A stretch of DNA of 64,000 nt from Vacuolonema iberomarrocanum LEGE 07170. Its GTDB lineage: Bacteria; Cyanobacteriota; Cyanobacteriia; Elainellales; Elainellaceae. The notes beneath the pieces were generated by a model. It had not been told where the DNA came from. It did not search any database and was given only the letters and a program-made list of their open reading frames with translations. The stretch covers positions 1 to 64,000 of the forward strand of contig JADEXA010000029.1 of NCBI GenBank assembly GCA_015207365.1, given 5' to 3'. This document shows positions 43,732 to 53,291 of the stretch, in pieces (the first letter of the stretch is position 1; the number at the start of each line of letters is the position of its first letter). The position numbers and the translations under genes were made by a program.

Positions 43732-44943
43732 ATGTCTGAGACAGAACGTACTGAGACAGAACGTGTGAGTTCTGCCGTTGCCCGCCTCTACGATACCTAC
43801 CCCTTCCCGCCAGAGCCGCTGTTGGATGAACCGCCACCGGGCTACAACTGGCGCTGGAATTGGGTCGCTGCCTATAACTTTTGTCTTGGCCGCAAGCCTG
43901 CCCGGCGGGATATCCGAATTTTGGATGCGGGGTGTGGCACGGGAGTTGGCACCGAATACCTGGTTCATCTCAACCCCGACGCAGAAGTTGTCGGTATTGA
44001 CTTGAGTGCTGGGGCGTTGGCCGTTGCCCAGGAGCGTTGCCAGCGGTCGGGAGCCGATCGCGCAACGTTCCAGCACCTGAGCCTTTATGAGGTGGCACAG
44101 CTTCCCGGCGAGTTCGATCTGATTAACTGTGTGGGGGTGTTGCATCACCTTCCTGACCCCATCCGTGGCATTCAGGCGCTTGCCCCCAAACTGGCTCCTG
44201 GTGGGCTGATGCATATCTTTGTCTATGGTGAATTAGGGCGTTCGGAAATCAAGTTAATGCAAGAAGCGATCGCCCTCCTGCAACGCGATGATCCTGGGAA
44301 TTACCGCGAAGGCGTCCGTGTAGGCCGTGGCATTTTTGCGGCGCTACCCGAAACCAATCGCCTGGTGCAGCGGGAGAAGGAACGCTGGTCGATGGAAAAT
44401 ACTCGGGATGAAAACTTTGCCGATATGTATGTCCATCCCCAAGAAATTGACTACGCTATTCCCACGCTGTTTGAGTTGATCGATGCGTCCGGGTTAGCGT
44501 TCCTCGGTTTCTCCAATCCCCAGGTTTGGGACATAGAACGCTTGCTTGGACGTAATCCAGAGCTAATGGAACGGGCTCAGCAGCTTTCGGAGCGCGATCG
44601 CTACCGGCTGCTCGAACTGTTGGATCCCGAAGCAATTACCCATTACGAGTTTTTCCTGGGACGGCCACCCTTGAACAAAGAAGATTGGTCAGATGATGCC
44701 AAGCTGCGCCATGCGATTCCTGAGCGCAGCCCCTGTGTCGATGGCTGGGACAGCCCGACCTTGTTCAACTACAACTATCAGGTCGTAACCCTCAGCCCCG
44801 CTCAGTCAGCATTTCTCCAGGCTTGCAACGAGAACCACACACAAACCGTTGAGCAGGTGCTCGCTTCTGTAGATCTGGATTTAGATGGGGTGCGATCGCT
44901 CCTAGGTCAACAGCTCATTGTGCTCACCCCAGCGGCCTCATAG
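43732..44943 (+). CDS. Class I SAM-dependent methyltransferase, cyanobacterial type
   Basis: 403 residues from the ATG at 43732; the frame is open to 43687. The SAM-binding core reads ILDAGCGTGVGTEYL (motif I, about 62-76), VVGIDLSAGAL (motif II) and FDLINCVGVLHHLPDP (motif III/post-II). The N-terminal SSAVARLYDTYPFPPEPL and the long C-terminal half (from about 190) are characteristic of a cyanobacterial group annotated only as class I methyltransferase. Substrate unknown. It precedes the ATP synthase operon by 200 bp but need not be related. Confidence 0.85.
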   Translation: MSETERTETERVSSAVARLYDTYPFPPEPLLDEPPPGYNWRWNWVAAYNFCLGRKPARRDIRILDAGCGTGVGTEYLVHLNPDAEVVGIDLSAGALAVAQERCQRSGADRATFQHLSLYEVAQLPGEFDLINCVGVLHHLPDPIRGIQALAPKLAPGGLMHIFVYGELGRSEIKLMQEAIALLQRDDPGNYREGVRVGRGIFAALPETNRLVQREKERWSMENTRDENFADMYVHPQEIDYAIPTLFELIDASGLAFLGFSNPQVWDIERLLGRNPELMERAQQLSERDRYRLLELLDPEAITHYEFFLGRPPLNKEDWSDDAKLRHAIPERSPCVDGWDSPTLFNYNYQVVTLSPAQSAFLQACNENHTQTVEQVLASVDLDLDGVRSLLGQQLIVLTPAAS

Positions 44944-45143
44944 AACGATGCACAGCACATAGTGCCTTGATAGCGCCTTGACAGAAAGTCAGGGCTGCTG
45001 CAAACCCAAAAGTCACAAAATAATTTTTGGGGACATCTATTCCATCGCATTAAGTATTGTTACCTGTCGGTGATATGATCCTAGATGGTGAACCTAAAGT
45101 TCGCTTTATACCGTAGGACGTTTGTTTCACAGGACATTTTCCG

Positions 45144-45590
45144 GTGGACTCATCAAACACGCCCGCCGACAGCGGCACACCTAACGAATCATCCTCAGAC
45201 GCATCTCATCAACTTGCTGCTGAGCCTAATGCCTCCATGCAGGAGTTTTACCAGCTTCAGCAAAGCTTGTTGCGAACGACGCTGTTATTAACAGGAATTA
45301 TCGTTGTTTCTGTGTGGGTTTTTTACTCCCTCAACGTTGCCTTGAATTATTTCATTGGAGCGTGCACAGGTGTGGTTTACTTGAAAATGTTGGCAAAAAA
45401 TGTGGCTCAACTGGGTCGAGAGAAGCAACGCTTGAGCAATACTCGGTTAGCGTTGCTAATTGGCATTATTGTTATTGCCTCTCGAGTGAGTGAACTACAA
45501 ATTATGCCGATCTTCTTAGGTTTTTTAACCTATAAAGTGGCTGTCATCTTCTACATGGTGCGAACGACCTTCATGTCAATGTCTGACTGA
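45144..45590 (+). CDS. atp1: ATP synthase subunit I (Atp1)
   Basis: 148 residues from a GTG start, with AGGA about 9 bp upstream. A polar N-terminus (1-40) and four membrane helices (about 45-62, 66-82, 102-118, 122-140). The pattern (FYQLQQSLLRTTLLLTGIIV, VVYLKMLAKNVAQLG, LPIFLGFLTYK-like IMPIFLGFLTYKVA) matches cyanobacterial Atp1, which assists c-ring assembly. It is first in the operon, about 200 bp before subunit a, as in other cyanobacteria. Confidence 0.85.
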   Translation: MDSSNTPADSGTPNESSSDASHQLAAEPNASMQEFYQLQQSLLRTTLLLTGIIVVSVWVFYSLNVALNYFIGACTGVVYLKMLAKNVAQLGREKQRLSNTRLALLIGIIVIASRVSELQIMPIFLGFLTYKVAVIFYMVRTTFMSMSD

Positions 45591-45787
45591 TTCCTGTGAC
45601 TCCTTGAAATGTTGAGTGTAGTCTTAGCGAGTCGTTTCACTTCATCGTTTCTCGACATCTGTTCAACTCGAACAGTTTTGTCAGTAGCAAACCTCTGGAT
45701 AGTCCTAATGTTCGAATTTTCAAAATTTGAAAGACAGGAGTTTTGTCCGGTCTACTTTCATATATTCTCTCCACTGCACTGAGAAAG

Positions 45788-46555
45788 ATGTATTTAGCGG
45801 AACCCCTTAATTATCTGAGCCATATTCATCATCTGCCCATTGCAGAACTTGAGGTAGGTAAGCATTTTTACTGGCAGATTGGCAACCTGAAGCTTCATGG
45901 TCAGGTCTTTCTAACCTCCTGGTTTGTGATTGGTGTTTTGATCATTGCAGCGTTCCTTGCCAGTCGTCGCTCCGATCGCATCCCCAGTGGTATCCAAAAT
46001 TTTATGGAATACGCTCTGGAATTTATTCGCGACTTGGCTCGGGGGCAAATCGGTGAGAAAGAATATCGTCCCTGGGTTCCATTCGTTGGGACGTTGTTCT
46101 TGTTCATTTTCGTGTCCAACTGGTCTGGTGCCCTCGTTCCCTGGAAATTGGTTGAAATTCCCGGAGGCGAGCTTGCGGCTCCGACGAGCGACATCAATAC
46201 CACCGTTGCGCTTGCACTTTTGACCTCGTTGGCCTACTTTTATGCGGGCTTTCGCAAGAAGGGATTGGGCTACTTCGGCAACTATGTTCAGCCGGTGCCC
46301 TTTATGCTCCCCTTTAAGATCATCGAAGATTTTACAAAACCTCTCTCCCTAAGCTTTCGACTGTTTGGAAACATCCTGGCAGACGAGCTTGTGGTTGCGG
46401 TTCTTGTACTCCTGGTTCCTCTGTTTGTACCGCTTCCCGTAATGGCGCTGGGTCTGTTTACGAGCGCGATTCAGGCGCTTATCTTTGCGACTTTGGCTGC
46501 TGCCTACATCGGTGAAGCAATGGAGGATCATGGTGAAGGACATGAGGAGCATTAA
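45788..46555 (+). CDS. atpB: ATP synthase Fo subunit a
   Basis: 255 residues from the ATG at 45788; a TTG at 45743 is an alternative but sits only 2 bp from AGGAG. Called atpI in cyanobacterial nomenclature. The subunit forms the proton half-channels beside the c-ring. The conserved Arg is in LSLSFRLFGNILADELVV. PIAELEVGKHFYW near residue 20, SNWSGALVPW, and FTSAIQALIFATLAAAYIGE near the end are family landmarks. Five or six helices. Lipid-embedded in thylakoid or plasma membrane. Confidence 0.95.
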   Translation: MYLAEPLNYLSHIHHLPIAELEVGKHFYWQIGNLKLHGQVFLTSWFVIGVLIIAAFLASRRSDRIPSGIQNFMEYALEFIRDLARGQIGEKEYRPWVPFVGTLFLFIFVSNWSGALVPWKLVEIPGGELAAPTSDINTTVALALLTSLAYFYAGFRKKGLGYFGNYVQPVPFMLPFKIIEDFTKPLSLSFRLFGNILADELVVAVLVLLVPLFVPLPVMALGLFTSAIQALIFATLAAAYIGEAMEDHGEGHEEH

Positions 46556-46706
46556 CGTTCCTCAGGTAGGGTGTTTGACCCTGTAAATCGGAGACCTTTC
46601 GTAGTACGCAGGTTTTTCTGCTTGTCGCTAGGTCGTAAGCGTGTAAGCGCTTTTCTAACGTGTTCACATACGCAATTCTTTAACCAAAGGAAAGGAAGTT
46701 ATCGCT

Positions 46707-46952
46707 ATGGATTCAATCGTTGCCGCTGCTTCTGTTGTGGCTGCTGCTCTTGCAGTCGGTCTTGCTGCTATTGGCCCTGGCATTGGTCAAGGAAGTGCCG
46801 CTGGTCAAGCTGTAGAAGGAATCGCTCGTCAGCCTGAAGCGGAAGGCAAAATCCGTGGAACCTTGCTGCTGAGCTTGGCCTTCATGGAAGCCCTGACAAT
46901 TTACGGTCTGGTCGTTGCCCTAGTGCTTCTCTTTGCAAACCCCTTCGCCTAG
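46707..46952 (+). CDS. atpE: ATP synthase Fo subunit c
   Basis: 81 residues, two helices. Called atpH in cyanobacterial nomenclature. The Gly-rich first helix (AVGLAAIGPGIGQGSAAGQA), the RQPEAEGKIR loop that contacts gamma/epsilon, and the proton-binding Glu61 in AFMEALTIYGLV are all present. AAAGGAAGG precedes the ATG by about 9 bp. Confidence 0.97.
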   Translation: MDSIVAAASVVAAALAVGLAAIGPGIGQGSAAGQAVEGIARQPEAEGKIRGTLLLSLAFMEALTIYGLVVALVLLFANPFA

Positions 46953-47257
46953 TCAATGACTTTTGTAGAGGTGCGATTTTCGCGCCTCTACGGCTGGCTT
47001 TGAGTGATCACGATCTGCATAGGATCTGACTTTGATTGTTTAATGCTTTGGATGTGATTCCTAGGGATTTAGCAGTCGCGTCCTTTAGATATTTCTAGCA
47101 AAATTGGTGAGTTTGTTCTGTTGGTAGCAAACGCCTTTCTATGTGGATGGCGGGTGCTACGAGAAATGCAGGGTAAGCAGTTATAGCTAACGGGTTCGAC
47201 TCCCAATATTGCATGGTAAAAATTATGCTCTGACTGAGCTGAACGGGTTGGGTATTT
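46953..47257. other. 305-bp gap inside the atp operon
   Basis: No gene is seen. A stretch near 47150-47210 has a tRNA-like GGTTCGACTCCC but no cloverleaf. The gap is longer than the other spacers in the operon and may hold processing or internal promoter signals, which often raise c-subunit expression relative to the rest. Confidence 0.3.
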
Positions 47258-47746
47258 ATGTTTCACTCGCTAATCCTTTTGGTCGCAGAGGCGGCAACCG
47301 AATCTGGGGGAGGACTATTTGACCTAGATGCCACCCTTCCCCTCATGGCAATTCAATTCCTGATTCTGGTCGCAGTTCTCAACGCTCTCTTTTACAAGCC
47401 TCTGGGTAAGGTTTTGGATGATCGCGATGCGTACATTCGTGGAACGCAGGCGGAAGCAAAAGAGCGTTTGATGAAGGCACAGGAATTGGCGCGGCAGTTT
47501 GAGCGAGAACTTGCCGACACGCGGCGTGAGGCGCAGACGACGATCGCCACTGCCCAGGCAGAGGCCGAGAAAATTTCTGCAGAAAAAGTTGCGGCGGCTC
47601 AGCAAGAAGCGCAGACGCAGCGAGAACAAGTGCAGGCCGAGCTCGATCAGCAAAAGGCTGAAGCGATGCAAAGCCTAGAGCAGCAAGTGGATGCCCTCAG
47701 CCAGCAAATTTTGCAAAAGCTTCTGGGAGGTGTTTCCCTTGGTTAG
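47258..47746 (+). CDS. atpF2: ATP synthase Fo subunit b' (second b-type stator)
   Basis: 162 residues. Called atpG in cyanobacterial nomenclature. One membrane helix (about 29-50, LMAIQFLILVAVLNALFYKP) and a long charged coiled coil rich in A, E, Q and K. Photosynthetic organisms use a b/b' pair, and the b gene follows directly. The stop overlaps the start of atpF by 8 bp. Confidence 0.95.
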   Translation: MFHSLILLVAEAATESGGGLFDLDATLPLMAIQFLILVAVLNALFYKPLGKVLDDRDAYIRGTQAEAKERLMKAQELARQFERELADTRREAQTTIATAQAEAEKISAEKVAAAQQEAQTQREQVQAELDQQKAEAMQSLEQQVDALSQQILQKLLGGVSLG

Positions 47747-48299
47747 TCTTAGTATTGTCACGTTCGCGGCACGGGTGCCCATGCATTGGTTGTTGTTGGG
47801 TGAGGCAGAAGAAGGCGGATTTGGCCTTAACTTTAGTCTTCTCGATACCAACCTGATTAACCTGGTCATCATCATTGGTGTGCTGGTTTACTTCGGTCGT
47901 GGTCTTGTGGGTAAGACTCTAGCGGAGCGGCGATCGCAGATTGAAGCCGCCATCAAAGAGGTGGAAGATCGCAAGAAGTCTGCATCTGCAGCTCTGGCAG
48001 AGGAGCAACAAAAGCTGGCTCAGGCCAAAACTGAGGCGGAGCGCATCCGGCAAAATGCTGTGGAGAGTGCGGAGCGGGCAAGAACTGCCATTCTCGAGGA
48101 AACGGAGGCAGAACTGGTTCGGATGCAGGAAGCGGCCAGTCAAGACATTACCTCGCAGCAGGAGCGGATCGCGCGGGAGTTGCGAGAGGTCATTGCGGCA
48201 CGAGCCGTTGCCATCGCCGAAGATCGGCTCAAGTCTGGGTTGAATTCGGATGCCCAGCAACAGCTGGTTGAGCAAAGCATTGCATCGTTGAGAGGTTGA
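47739..48299 (+). CDS. atpF: ATP synthase Fo subunit b
   Basis: 186 residues if translation begins at the TTG 47739, which has GGGAGGTG 6 bp upstream and overlaps the atpF2 stop (TTGGTTAG). An ATG at 47781 would give 172 residues and a start closer to relatives. A membrane helix (TNLINLVIIIGVLVYFGRGL) is followed by the stator coiled coil. The stop overlaps the start region of the delta gene. Confidence 0.92.
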   Translation: MVSLSIVTFAARVPMHWLLLGEAEEGGFGLNFSLLDTNLINLVIIIGVLVYFGRGLVGKTLAERRSQIEAAIKEVEDRKKSASAALAEEQQKLAQAKTEAERIRQNAVESAERARTAILEETEAELVRMQEAASQDITSQQERIARELREVIAARAVAIAEDRLKSGLNSDAQQQLVEQSIASLRG

Positions 48300-48301
48300 G
48301 C

Positions 48302-48862
48302 ATGAAGGGAACCGCACTATCAGAAGTCGTTGAACCCTACGCCCAGGCGTTGATGGCTATCGCTACGTCCCAAGATTTGGTTGATCGCTTTAGCGAAGAT
48401 GTAGGGGCATTGCTGGATATTCTCGATGCTTCAGAAGAGTTACAGCAATTCCTTGGCAACCCTTTTCTCAGCCCAGCAGGGAAAAAAGGGGTGTTGCAGC
48501 AGTTGGCGAGCGATCGCATTCACCCGCTGATGCAGAACTTTCTGCTGCTGTTGGTCGATCGGGGGCGTATCCTATTCCTGGAAGGCATCTGCAAGCAGTA
48601 TCAGGCACTTGTTCGACAATCCCGTGGCATTGTTCTGGCAGAGGTCGCTTCTGCCGTTGAACTGACGGATGAGCAGAAAGAAGCGGTTCGCAGCAAGGTC
48701 GTCGAGCTAACGGGTGCGCAGCAAGTGGAGATTAGCACATCGATCGATCCAGACTTGCTGGGTGGTGTTGTGATCACCGTTGGGTCACAGGTCTTTGATG
48801 CTAGCCTGCGCGGCCAGTTGCGCCGGATGAGCCTCAACCTTTCCAGCAACTTGTCTGCCTAA
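48302..48862 (+). CDS. atpH: ATP synthase F1 subunit delta
   Basis: 186 residues from the ATG at 48302; the in-frame TTG at 48296 overlaps the atpF stop. Called atpD in cyanobacterial nomenclature. Delta ties the b/b' stalk to the top of the alpha3beta3 head. Helical N-terminal half (VVEPYAQALMAIATSQDLVD, FLGNPFLSPAGKKGVL, RGRILFLEGICKQYQ) and the C-terminal motif DPDLLGGVVITVGSQVFDAS are family signatures. Confidence 0.95.
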   Translation: MKGTALSEVVEPYAQALMAIATSQDLVDRFSEDVGALLDILDASEELQQFLGNPFLSPAGKKGVLQQLASDRIHPLMQNFLLLLVDRGRILFLEGICKQYQALVRQSRGIVLAEVASAVELTDEQKEAVRSKVVELTGAQQVEISTSIDPDLLGGVVITVGSQVFDASLRGQLRRMSLNLSSNLSA

Positions 48863-48960
48863 TTCTCATTTCTCTTGCACTCGCGTTCGACCCAATGATT
48901 CGAGCCCCGCTCGTTTTTCCACCCATTCATTCTATGTAGTTCTAACCAACAGGAAGACCT

Positions 48961-50475
48961 ATGGTAGCAATCAGACCCGACGAAATCAGCAGCATTATTC
49001 GTCAGCAAATTGAGCAATATGACCAGGAAGTCAAGGTTTCCAATGTGGGAACTGTCCTCCAGGTTGGTGACGGGATCGCCCGTGTGTACGGTTTAGACAA
49101 CGTGATGTCGTCTGAGCTGTTGGAATTTGAAGATGGTACGGTTGGCATTGCCCAGAACCTGGAAGAGGACAACGTGGGGGTTGTACTTTTTGGTCAGGGT
49201 TTGGGAATTCAGGAAGGTAGCCCCGTCCGTGCCACAAGTAAAATTGCCGCGATTCCTGTGGGTGATGCCATGGTGGGTCGGGTGGTTGATGCGTTGGCGC
49301 GCCCCATCGATGGGAAAGGCGAAGTCCAAACCAGCGAAACCCGGCTGATTGAGTCTCCGGCACCTGGAATTATTGCCCGGAAGTCGGTATATGAGCCGAT
49401 GGCAACCGGAATTACGGCTATCGACGCGATGATTCCCATCGGACGAGGCCAGCGGGAATTGATTATTGGCGACCGTCAGACCGGAAAGACGACCGTTGCC
49501 ATTGACACAATCCTGAACCAAAAGGGTAAAGATGTCGTTTGTGTCTATGTGGCCGTCGGTCAGAAATCCTCGACGATTGCCCAGGTGGCTCAAGTCCTGC
49601 GCGATCGCGGTGCAATGGACTACACCATCATCGTGGATGCAAGTGCAAGTGAAGCGGCAGCATTGCAATACCTTGCGCCTTACACCGGAGCGTCTCTCGC
49701 CGAGTACTTCATGTACAAAGGCAAAGCGACGCTTGTGGTTTATGATGACCTCTCCAAGCACGCTCAGGCCTATCGCCAGATGTCGTTGCTGCTGCGTCGT
49801 CCACCCGGCCGGGAAGCGTATCCTGGTGATGTATTCTTCCTCCACTCTCGTTTGTTGGAACGGGCGGCCAAGCTCAGTGAAGCGCTGGGTGAAGGTAGCA
49901 TGACGGCGCTGCCTATCATTGAAACCCTGGCTGGAGACGTTTCGGCGTACATTCCGACGAACGTAATTTCGATTACCGACGGTCAGATCTTCCTTTCCTC
50001 TGATCTGTTCAACGCAGGGATTCGTCCTGCCATCAACGCGGGTATTTCCGTATCCCGGGTTGGATCGGCGGCACAAACGAAAGCGATGAAGAAGGTTGCT
50101 GGAAAGCTGAAGCTGGAATTGGCACAGTACGATGAGCTGAAAGCCTTCTCGCAGTTTGCCTCGGATCTAGACAAAGCGACCCAGAATCAGCTCGCACGGG
50201 GCGCACGTTTGCAGGAATTGCTGAAGCAACCGGCCTCCTCTCCTCTCTCCCTAGAAGATCAGGTCGCCATCATCTACGCGGGCACCAATGGTTATCTGGA
50301 TGATGTCCCCCAAAACAAGGTGACAGATTTCACCAAAGGGCTGCGGGAGTATTTGCAAAACAATAAGCCCAAATACGGTGAGTTGATCCAGGAGAAAAAA
50401 GCGTTGTCTGATGAAGTAGTCTCTCTGCTGAAAGAGGGCATCACCGAATTCAAGCAAGCCTTCATGGCGGCTTAA
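48961..50475 (+). CDS. atpA: ATP synthase F1 subunit alpha
   Basis: 504 residues, full length. The P-loop GDRQTGKTT lies near 169-177, and the family signature PAINAGISVSRVGSAAQ near 363-379 with the arginine finger in SVSRVG. The N-terminal RPDEISSIIRQQIEQYDQEV is typical. This is the non-catalytic nucleotide-binding subunit. It is followed by a HIP1 hairpin before the gamma gene. Confidence 0.98.
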   Translation: MVAIRPDEISSIIRQQIEQYDQEVKVSNVGTVLQVGDGIARVYGLDNVMSSELLEFEDGTVGIAQNLEEDNVGVVLFGQGLGIQEGSPVRATSKIAAIPVGDAMVGRVVDALARPIDGKGEVQTSETRLIESPAPGIIARKSVYEPMATGITAIDAMIPIGRGQRELIIGDRQTGKTTVAIDTILNQKGKDVVCVYVAVGQKSSTIAQVAQVLRDRGAMDYTIIVDASASEAAALQYLAPYTGASLAEYFMYKGKATLVVYDDLSKHAQAYRQMSLLLRRPPGREAYPGDVFFLHSRLLERAAKLSEALGEGSMTALPIIETLAGDVSAYIPTNVISITDGQIFLSSDLFNAGIRPAINAGISVSRVGSAAQTKAMKKVAGKLKLELAQYDELKAFSQFASDLDKATQNQLARGARLQELLKQPASSPLSLEDQVAIIYAGTNGYLDDVPQNKVTDFTKGLREYLQNNKPKYGELIQEKKALSDEVVSLLKEGITEFKQAFMAA

Positions 50476-50483
50476 ACCCATCT

Positions 50484-50521
50484 GAAGGCGATCGCCTGAC
50501 CCAAATTGGGCGATCGCCTTC
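50484..50521 (+). promoter_or_regulatory. HIP1 inverted repeat between atpA and gamma gene
   Basis: GAAGGCGATCGCC (50484-50496) and GGCGATCGCCTTC (50509-50521) form a 13-bp stem with a 12-base loop. No U-tract follows, so partial termination, an RNA-processing site or 3'-end protection is more likely than a full stop. Confidence 0.6.
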
Positions 50522-50589
50522 CCTGCCTCCCGTTGTGAGGTATCTAGAAACTATCTAGTTATGACCTGAAACCCAAGAGGTCTATTGCA

Positions 50590-51543
50590 ATGCCTAACCT
50601 GAAAGCGATTCGCGATCGCATCAAAACTGTTAAAAATACGCGGAAAATTACCGAGGCAATGCGGTTGGTGGCAGCGGCCAAAGTGCGTCGTGCCCAGGAA
50701 CAAGTACTGGCGACGCGTCCCTTTGCCGATCGCCTCGCTCAGGTGCTGTACAACCTCCAGACCCGGTTGCGGTTTGAGGACTTGGATTTGCCCTTGCTAA
50801 AGCAGCGCGATGTGGAAACCGTTGGCCTGTTAGTCATTTCGGGTGATCGTGGCCTTTGTGGTGGTTACAATGCCAACGTCATCAAGCGCGCCGCCACCCG
50901 TATCCAAGAGCTGAAGGCAGAGGGCATCAACTACAAGTTTGTGATTGCCGGACAGAAGGCAACCCAGTACTTCAAGCGCCGGGACGCACCCATTGAAGCT
51001 AGCTTCACTGGTTTGGAACAAGTACCGACAGCCTCTGAGGCGTCGAAAATTGCTGATGAATTGCTGTCGTTGTTCCTGTCGGAAGAAGTCGATCGGGTGG
51101 AGCTGATTTATACCAAGTTTGTTTCGCTGGTGAGCTCGCGCCCTGTCGTTCAAACATTGCTGCCGCTGGATCCACAAGGTCTTGAAGTGGCAGATGATGA
51201 GATTTTCCGCCTGACTACGCGGGGTGGAGCGTTTGAAGTGGAGCGGCAGAAAGTTGCAGCCCCAACCTTGCAAGCCCTACCGCAGGATATGTTGTTTGAG
51301 CAAGACCCGATTCAAATCCTGGATGCGCTTTTGCCGCTCTACCTCAACAACCAACTGTTGCGGGCATTGCAGGAGTCAGCAGCCAGCGAACTGGCCGCAC
51401 GAATGTCGGCTATGAGTAGTGCCAGTGATAATGCCTCTTCGCTGATTAAGTCTCTGACGATTTCCTACAACAAAGCTCGTCAAGCCTCCATCACCCAGGA
51501 GATTTTGGAAGTGGTTGGGGGAGCCGAGGCATTGAGTGGCTAA
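50590..51543 (+). CDS. atpG: ATP synthase F1 subunit gamma
   Basis: 317 residues. Called atpC in cyanobacterial nomenclature. The rotor shaft coiled coils are at both ends (IRDRIKTVKNTRKITEAMRL; MSAMSSASDNASSLIKSLTI, YNKARQASITQEILEVVGGA). GDRGLCGGYNANV near residue 87 is the conserved core. A cyanobacterial insertion lies around 195-230 but lacks the plant-type regulatory Cys pair, as is normal here. It ends the operon; rsmB is convergent 9 bp away. Confidence 0.97.
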   Translation: MPNLKAIRDRIKTVKNTRKITEAMRLVAAAKVRRAQEQVLATRPFADRLAQVLYNLQTRLRFEDLDLPLLKQRDVETVGLLVISGDRGLCGGYNANVIKRAATRIQELKAEGINYKFVIAGQKATQYFKRRDAPIEASFTGLEQVPTASEASKIADELLSLFLSEEVDRVELIYTKFVSLVSSRPVVQTLLPLDPQGLEVADDEIFRLTTRGGAFEVERQKVAAPTLQALPQDMLFEQDPIQILDALLPLYLNNQLLRALQESAASELAARMSAMSSASDNASSLIKSLTISYNKARQASITQEILEVVGGAEALSG

Positions 51544-51552
51544 GCCGTTTGG

Positions 51553-52905
51553 CTAGCCTTGATGCCGGAGACACACCATGAAAAAGCCGTCCATCTGATG
51601 ATGGTGGGGTAATACTTGAAGCCAGCCCGCTGGATTGAGGAACGGAAATGCCCATGCTGCATCCGGTTTTTCAATACACCAGTCGGGCTGATTTTTTAGG
51701 AATGGCTGGATAATGGCCTCATTTTCCCTGGGATGTAGGGTGCAAGTGGCATAGACCAGTCGTCCCCCCGGTTTGACCCAGGTGGCTCCCTGGGCCAATA
51801 ATTCGGACTGCAAGGCGGATAGTTCTTCAATGCTGGCGGGTGTCTGTCGCCAGCGGGCATCGGCATGGCGGTGCAGTGTTCCCAATCCAGAGCAGGGGAC
51901 ATCCAGTAAGACGCGATCGGCTTGCCCAACGAACTGTGCGAGTTGGCGACTGTCGGTCGCGAGGGTACGAATGCTCTGGAGTTGGAGGCGCTGGGCATTT
52001 TCCTCGACTTTTCGCAGCCGTTTGGCGTTGCGATCGCATGCCCACACTGTACCGCGATCGCCCATCAGCTCAGCCAGGTGGGTCGCCTTGCCGCCAGGAG
52101 CTGCACAGCCATCAATCACAAGGTCACCGGGTTGGGGTGCCATCAGTTGCCCAACCAACTGGGCGCTGGCATCCTGCACCATCCACTTGCCCTCAGCAAA
52201 GCCGGGTAGCCGATCGATCGCTCCCACATGGGGGGTGAGCCGTAATGCCTGGGATGCCGCCTCTAAGACCTCCACCGCAACCCCGGCTGCTGCCATTTCA
52301 GCCTGCATTTCTGTGACAGATGCGGTGAGGGGATTCACCCGCAGGTCAATGGTGGGGGGCTGATTCATCCACTGGCACAGAGCATCGGCTTCGGCTTCGC
52401 CAAATTGCTCGACCCAGACCTGCACAATCCAGTCGGGGAAGCTGTGCAAGGTGCCAATTCGCTGAATAGGATCGCTGGGAAGCTGCAACGCATCGGTGGT
52501 TTCTGATGCACGTAGGTAACGCCGCAGGACGCCATTCACCAAACCCGCCAACCCACCCAAACCATTTTGCTTCGCCAGTTCGACGGTGGTGTGCACGGCT
52601 GCCGATGGCGGGATATGGTTCAGATAGCGGAGTTGGTAGAGCCCCAATTGCAAAAGGGGCTGTAAGGGGGGAGGCGGTGGCTTTTTAACGAACTGCTGAA
52701 TCAGTGCTTCTAGGGTGCGGCGGCGGCGGACACAGCCATAGACCAATTCCGTAAATAAACCTCGGTTCTTGTCCGATAGGGTTCCTCGCCGTAGCGTTTG
52801 ATGCACGGCAACATCGGCATAGGCTCCGCGATACACCGACTGCAAGGCAAGCAGCGCAAGCTGTCGGGGTTGTTCAGGAGCAAGAGGGGAAGCGGCCTGG
52901 GACAC
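51553..52905 (-). CDS. rsmB: 16S rRNA m5C967 methyltransferase RsmB
   Basis: 450 residues from a GTG start. An N-terminal NusB-like RNA-binding domain (1-150; ARQLALLALQ-like start, TELVYGCVRRRRTLEALI, LNHIPPSAAVHTTVELAK) precedes the SAM domain: CAAPGGKATHLAELMG (motif I), DRVLLDVPCSGLGTLHRH (catalytic Cys), and LVYATCTLHPREN (second Cys). Complete. It methylates C967 of 16S rRNA before ribosome assembly is finished. Confidence 0.95.
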   Translation of the reverse strand: MSQAASPLAPEQPRQLALLALQSVYRGAYADVAVHQTLRRGTLSDKNRGLFTELVYGCVRRRRTLEALIQQFVKKPPPPPLQPLLQLGLYQLRYLNHIPPSAAVHTTVELAKQNGLGGLAGLVNGVLRRYLRASETTDALQLPSDPIQRIGTLHSFPDWIVQVWVEQFGEAEADALCQWMNQPPTIDLRVNPLTASVTEMQAEMAAAGVAVEVLEAASQALRLTPHVGAIDRLPGFAEGKWMVQDASAQLVGQLMAPQPGDLVIDGCAAPGGKATHLAELMGDRGTVWACDRNAKRLRKVEENAQRLQLQSIRTLATDSRQLAQFVGQADRVLLDVPCSGLGTLHRHADARWRQTPASIEELSALQSELLAQGATWVKPGGRLVYATCTLHPRENEAIIQPFLKNQPDWCIEKPDAAWAFPFLNPAGWLQVLPHHHQMDGFFMVCLRHQG

Positions 52906-53000
52906 AATGCAAAATTTACCGGAACATCAGCGGCATGAGTTGCCGCTTTCCATTCTGCCTTGATTTTGAGAGTTGTAGAATTCAAGGATGATTTTTGCTC

Positions 53001-53085
53001 AGGACTGACGCAAAACTTGCGTAATCCTGATTGAATTCGTTGATGATGTGGCCGCGCCACATCATCAACGAAATGCGTAAGTCCT
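53001..53085. repeat. PAL-C palindromic repeat, copy 3 (inverted)
   Basis: AGGACTGACGCAAAACTTGC at the left, core TTGATGATGTGGC / GCCACATCATCAA, TGCGTAAGTCCT at the right. Direct repeats TTGCTCAG overlap both borders (52995-53002, 53087-53094). The rest of the 52906-53291 gap has the CCCTCAATCAGCAAT border sequence near 53128 and no gene. Confidence 0.75.
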
Positions 53086-53291
53086 ATTGCTCAGAAGAGG
53101 CGCGGTGCACCTTCTTAGCAAAAATTACTCCCTCAATCAGCAATCCCTGATTTTGCGTTTTGGGTTTGGCGGCTTGCCTAGGGTCTGCTGCCGTCGATTA
53201 GGGGACGGTGCTGGAAAGCAGTGCGAATCGAAACGAAGTTTCGAGCATACAGCGCCTATTTCATACCCAGAACCCGCAACACCGATTCGGG

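Noticed and set aside
47150..47215. tRNA-like GGTTCGACTCCC in the atp operon gap
   Set aside because: The T-arm stem pairs at only about three positions, and no D-arm, anticodon arm or acceptor stem could be formed.
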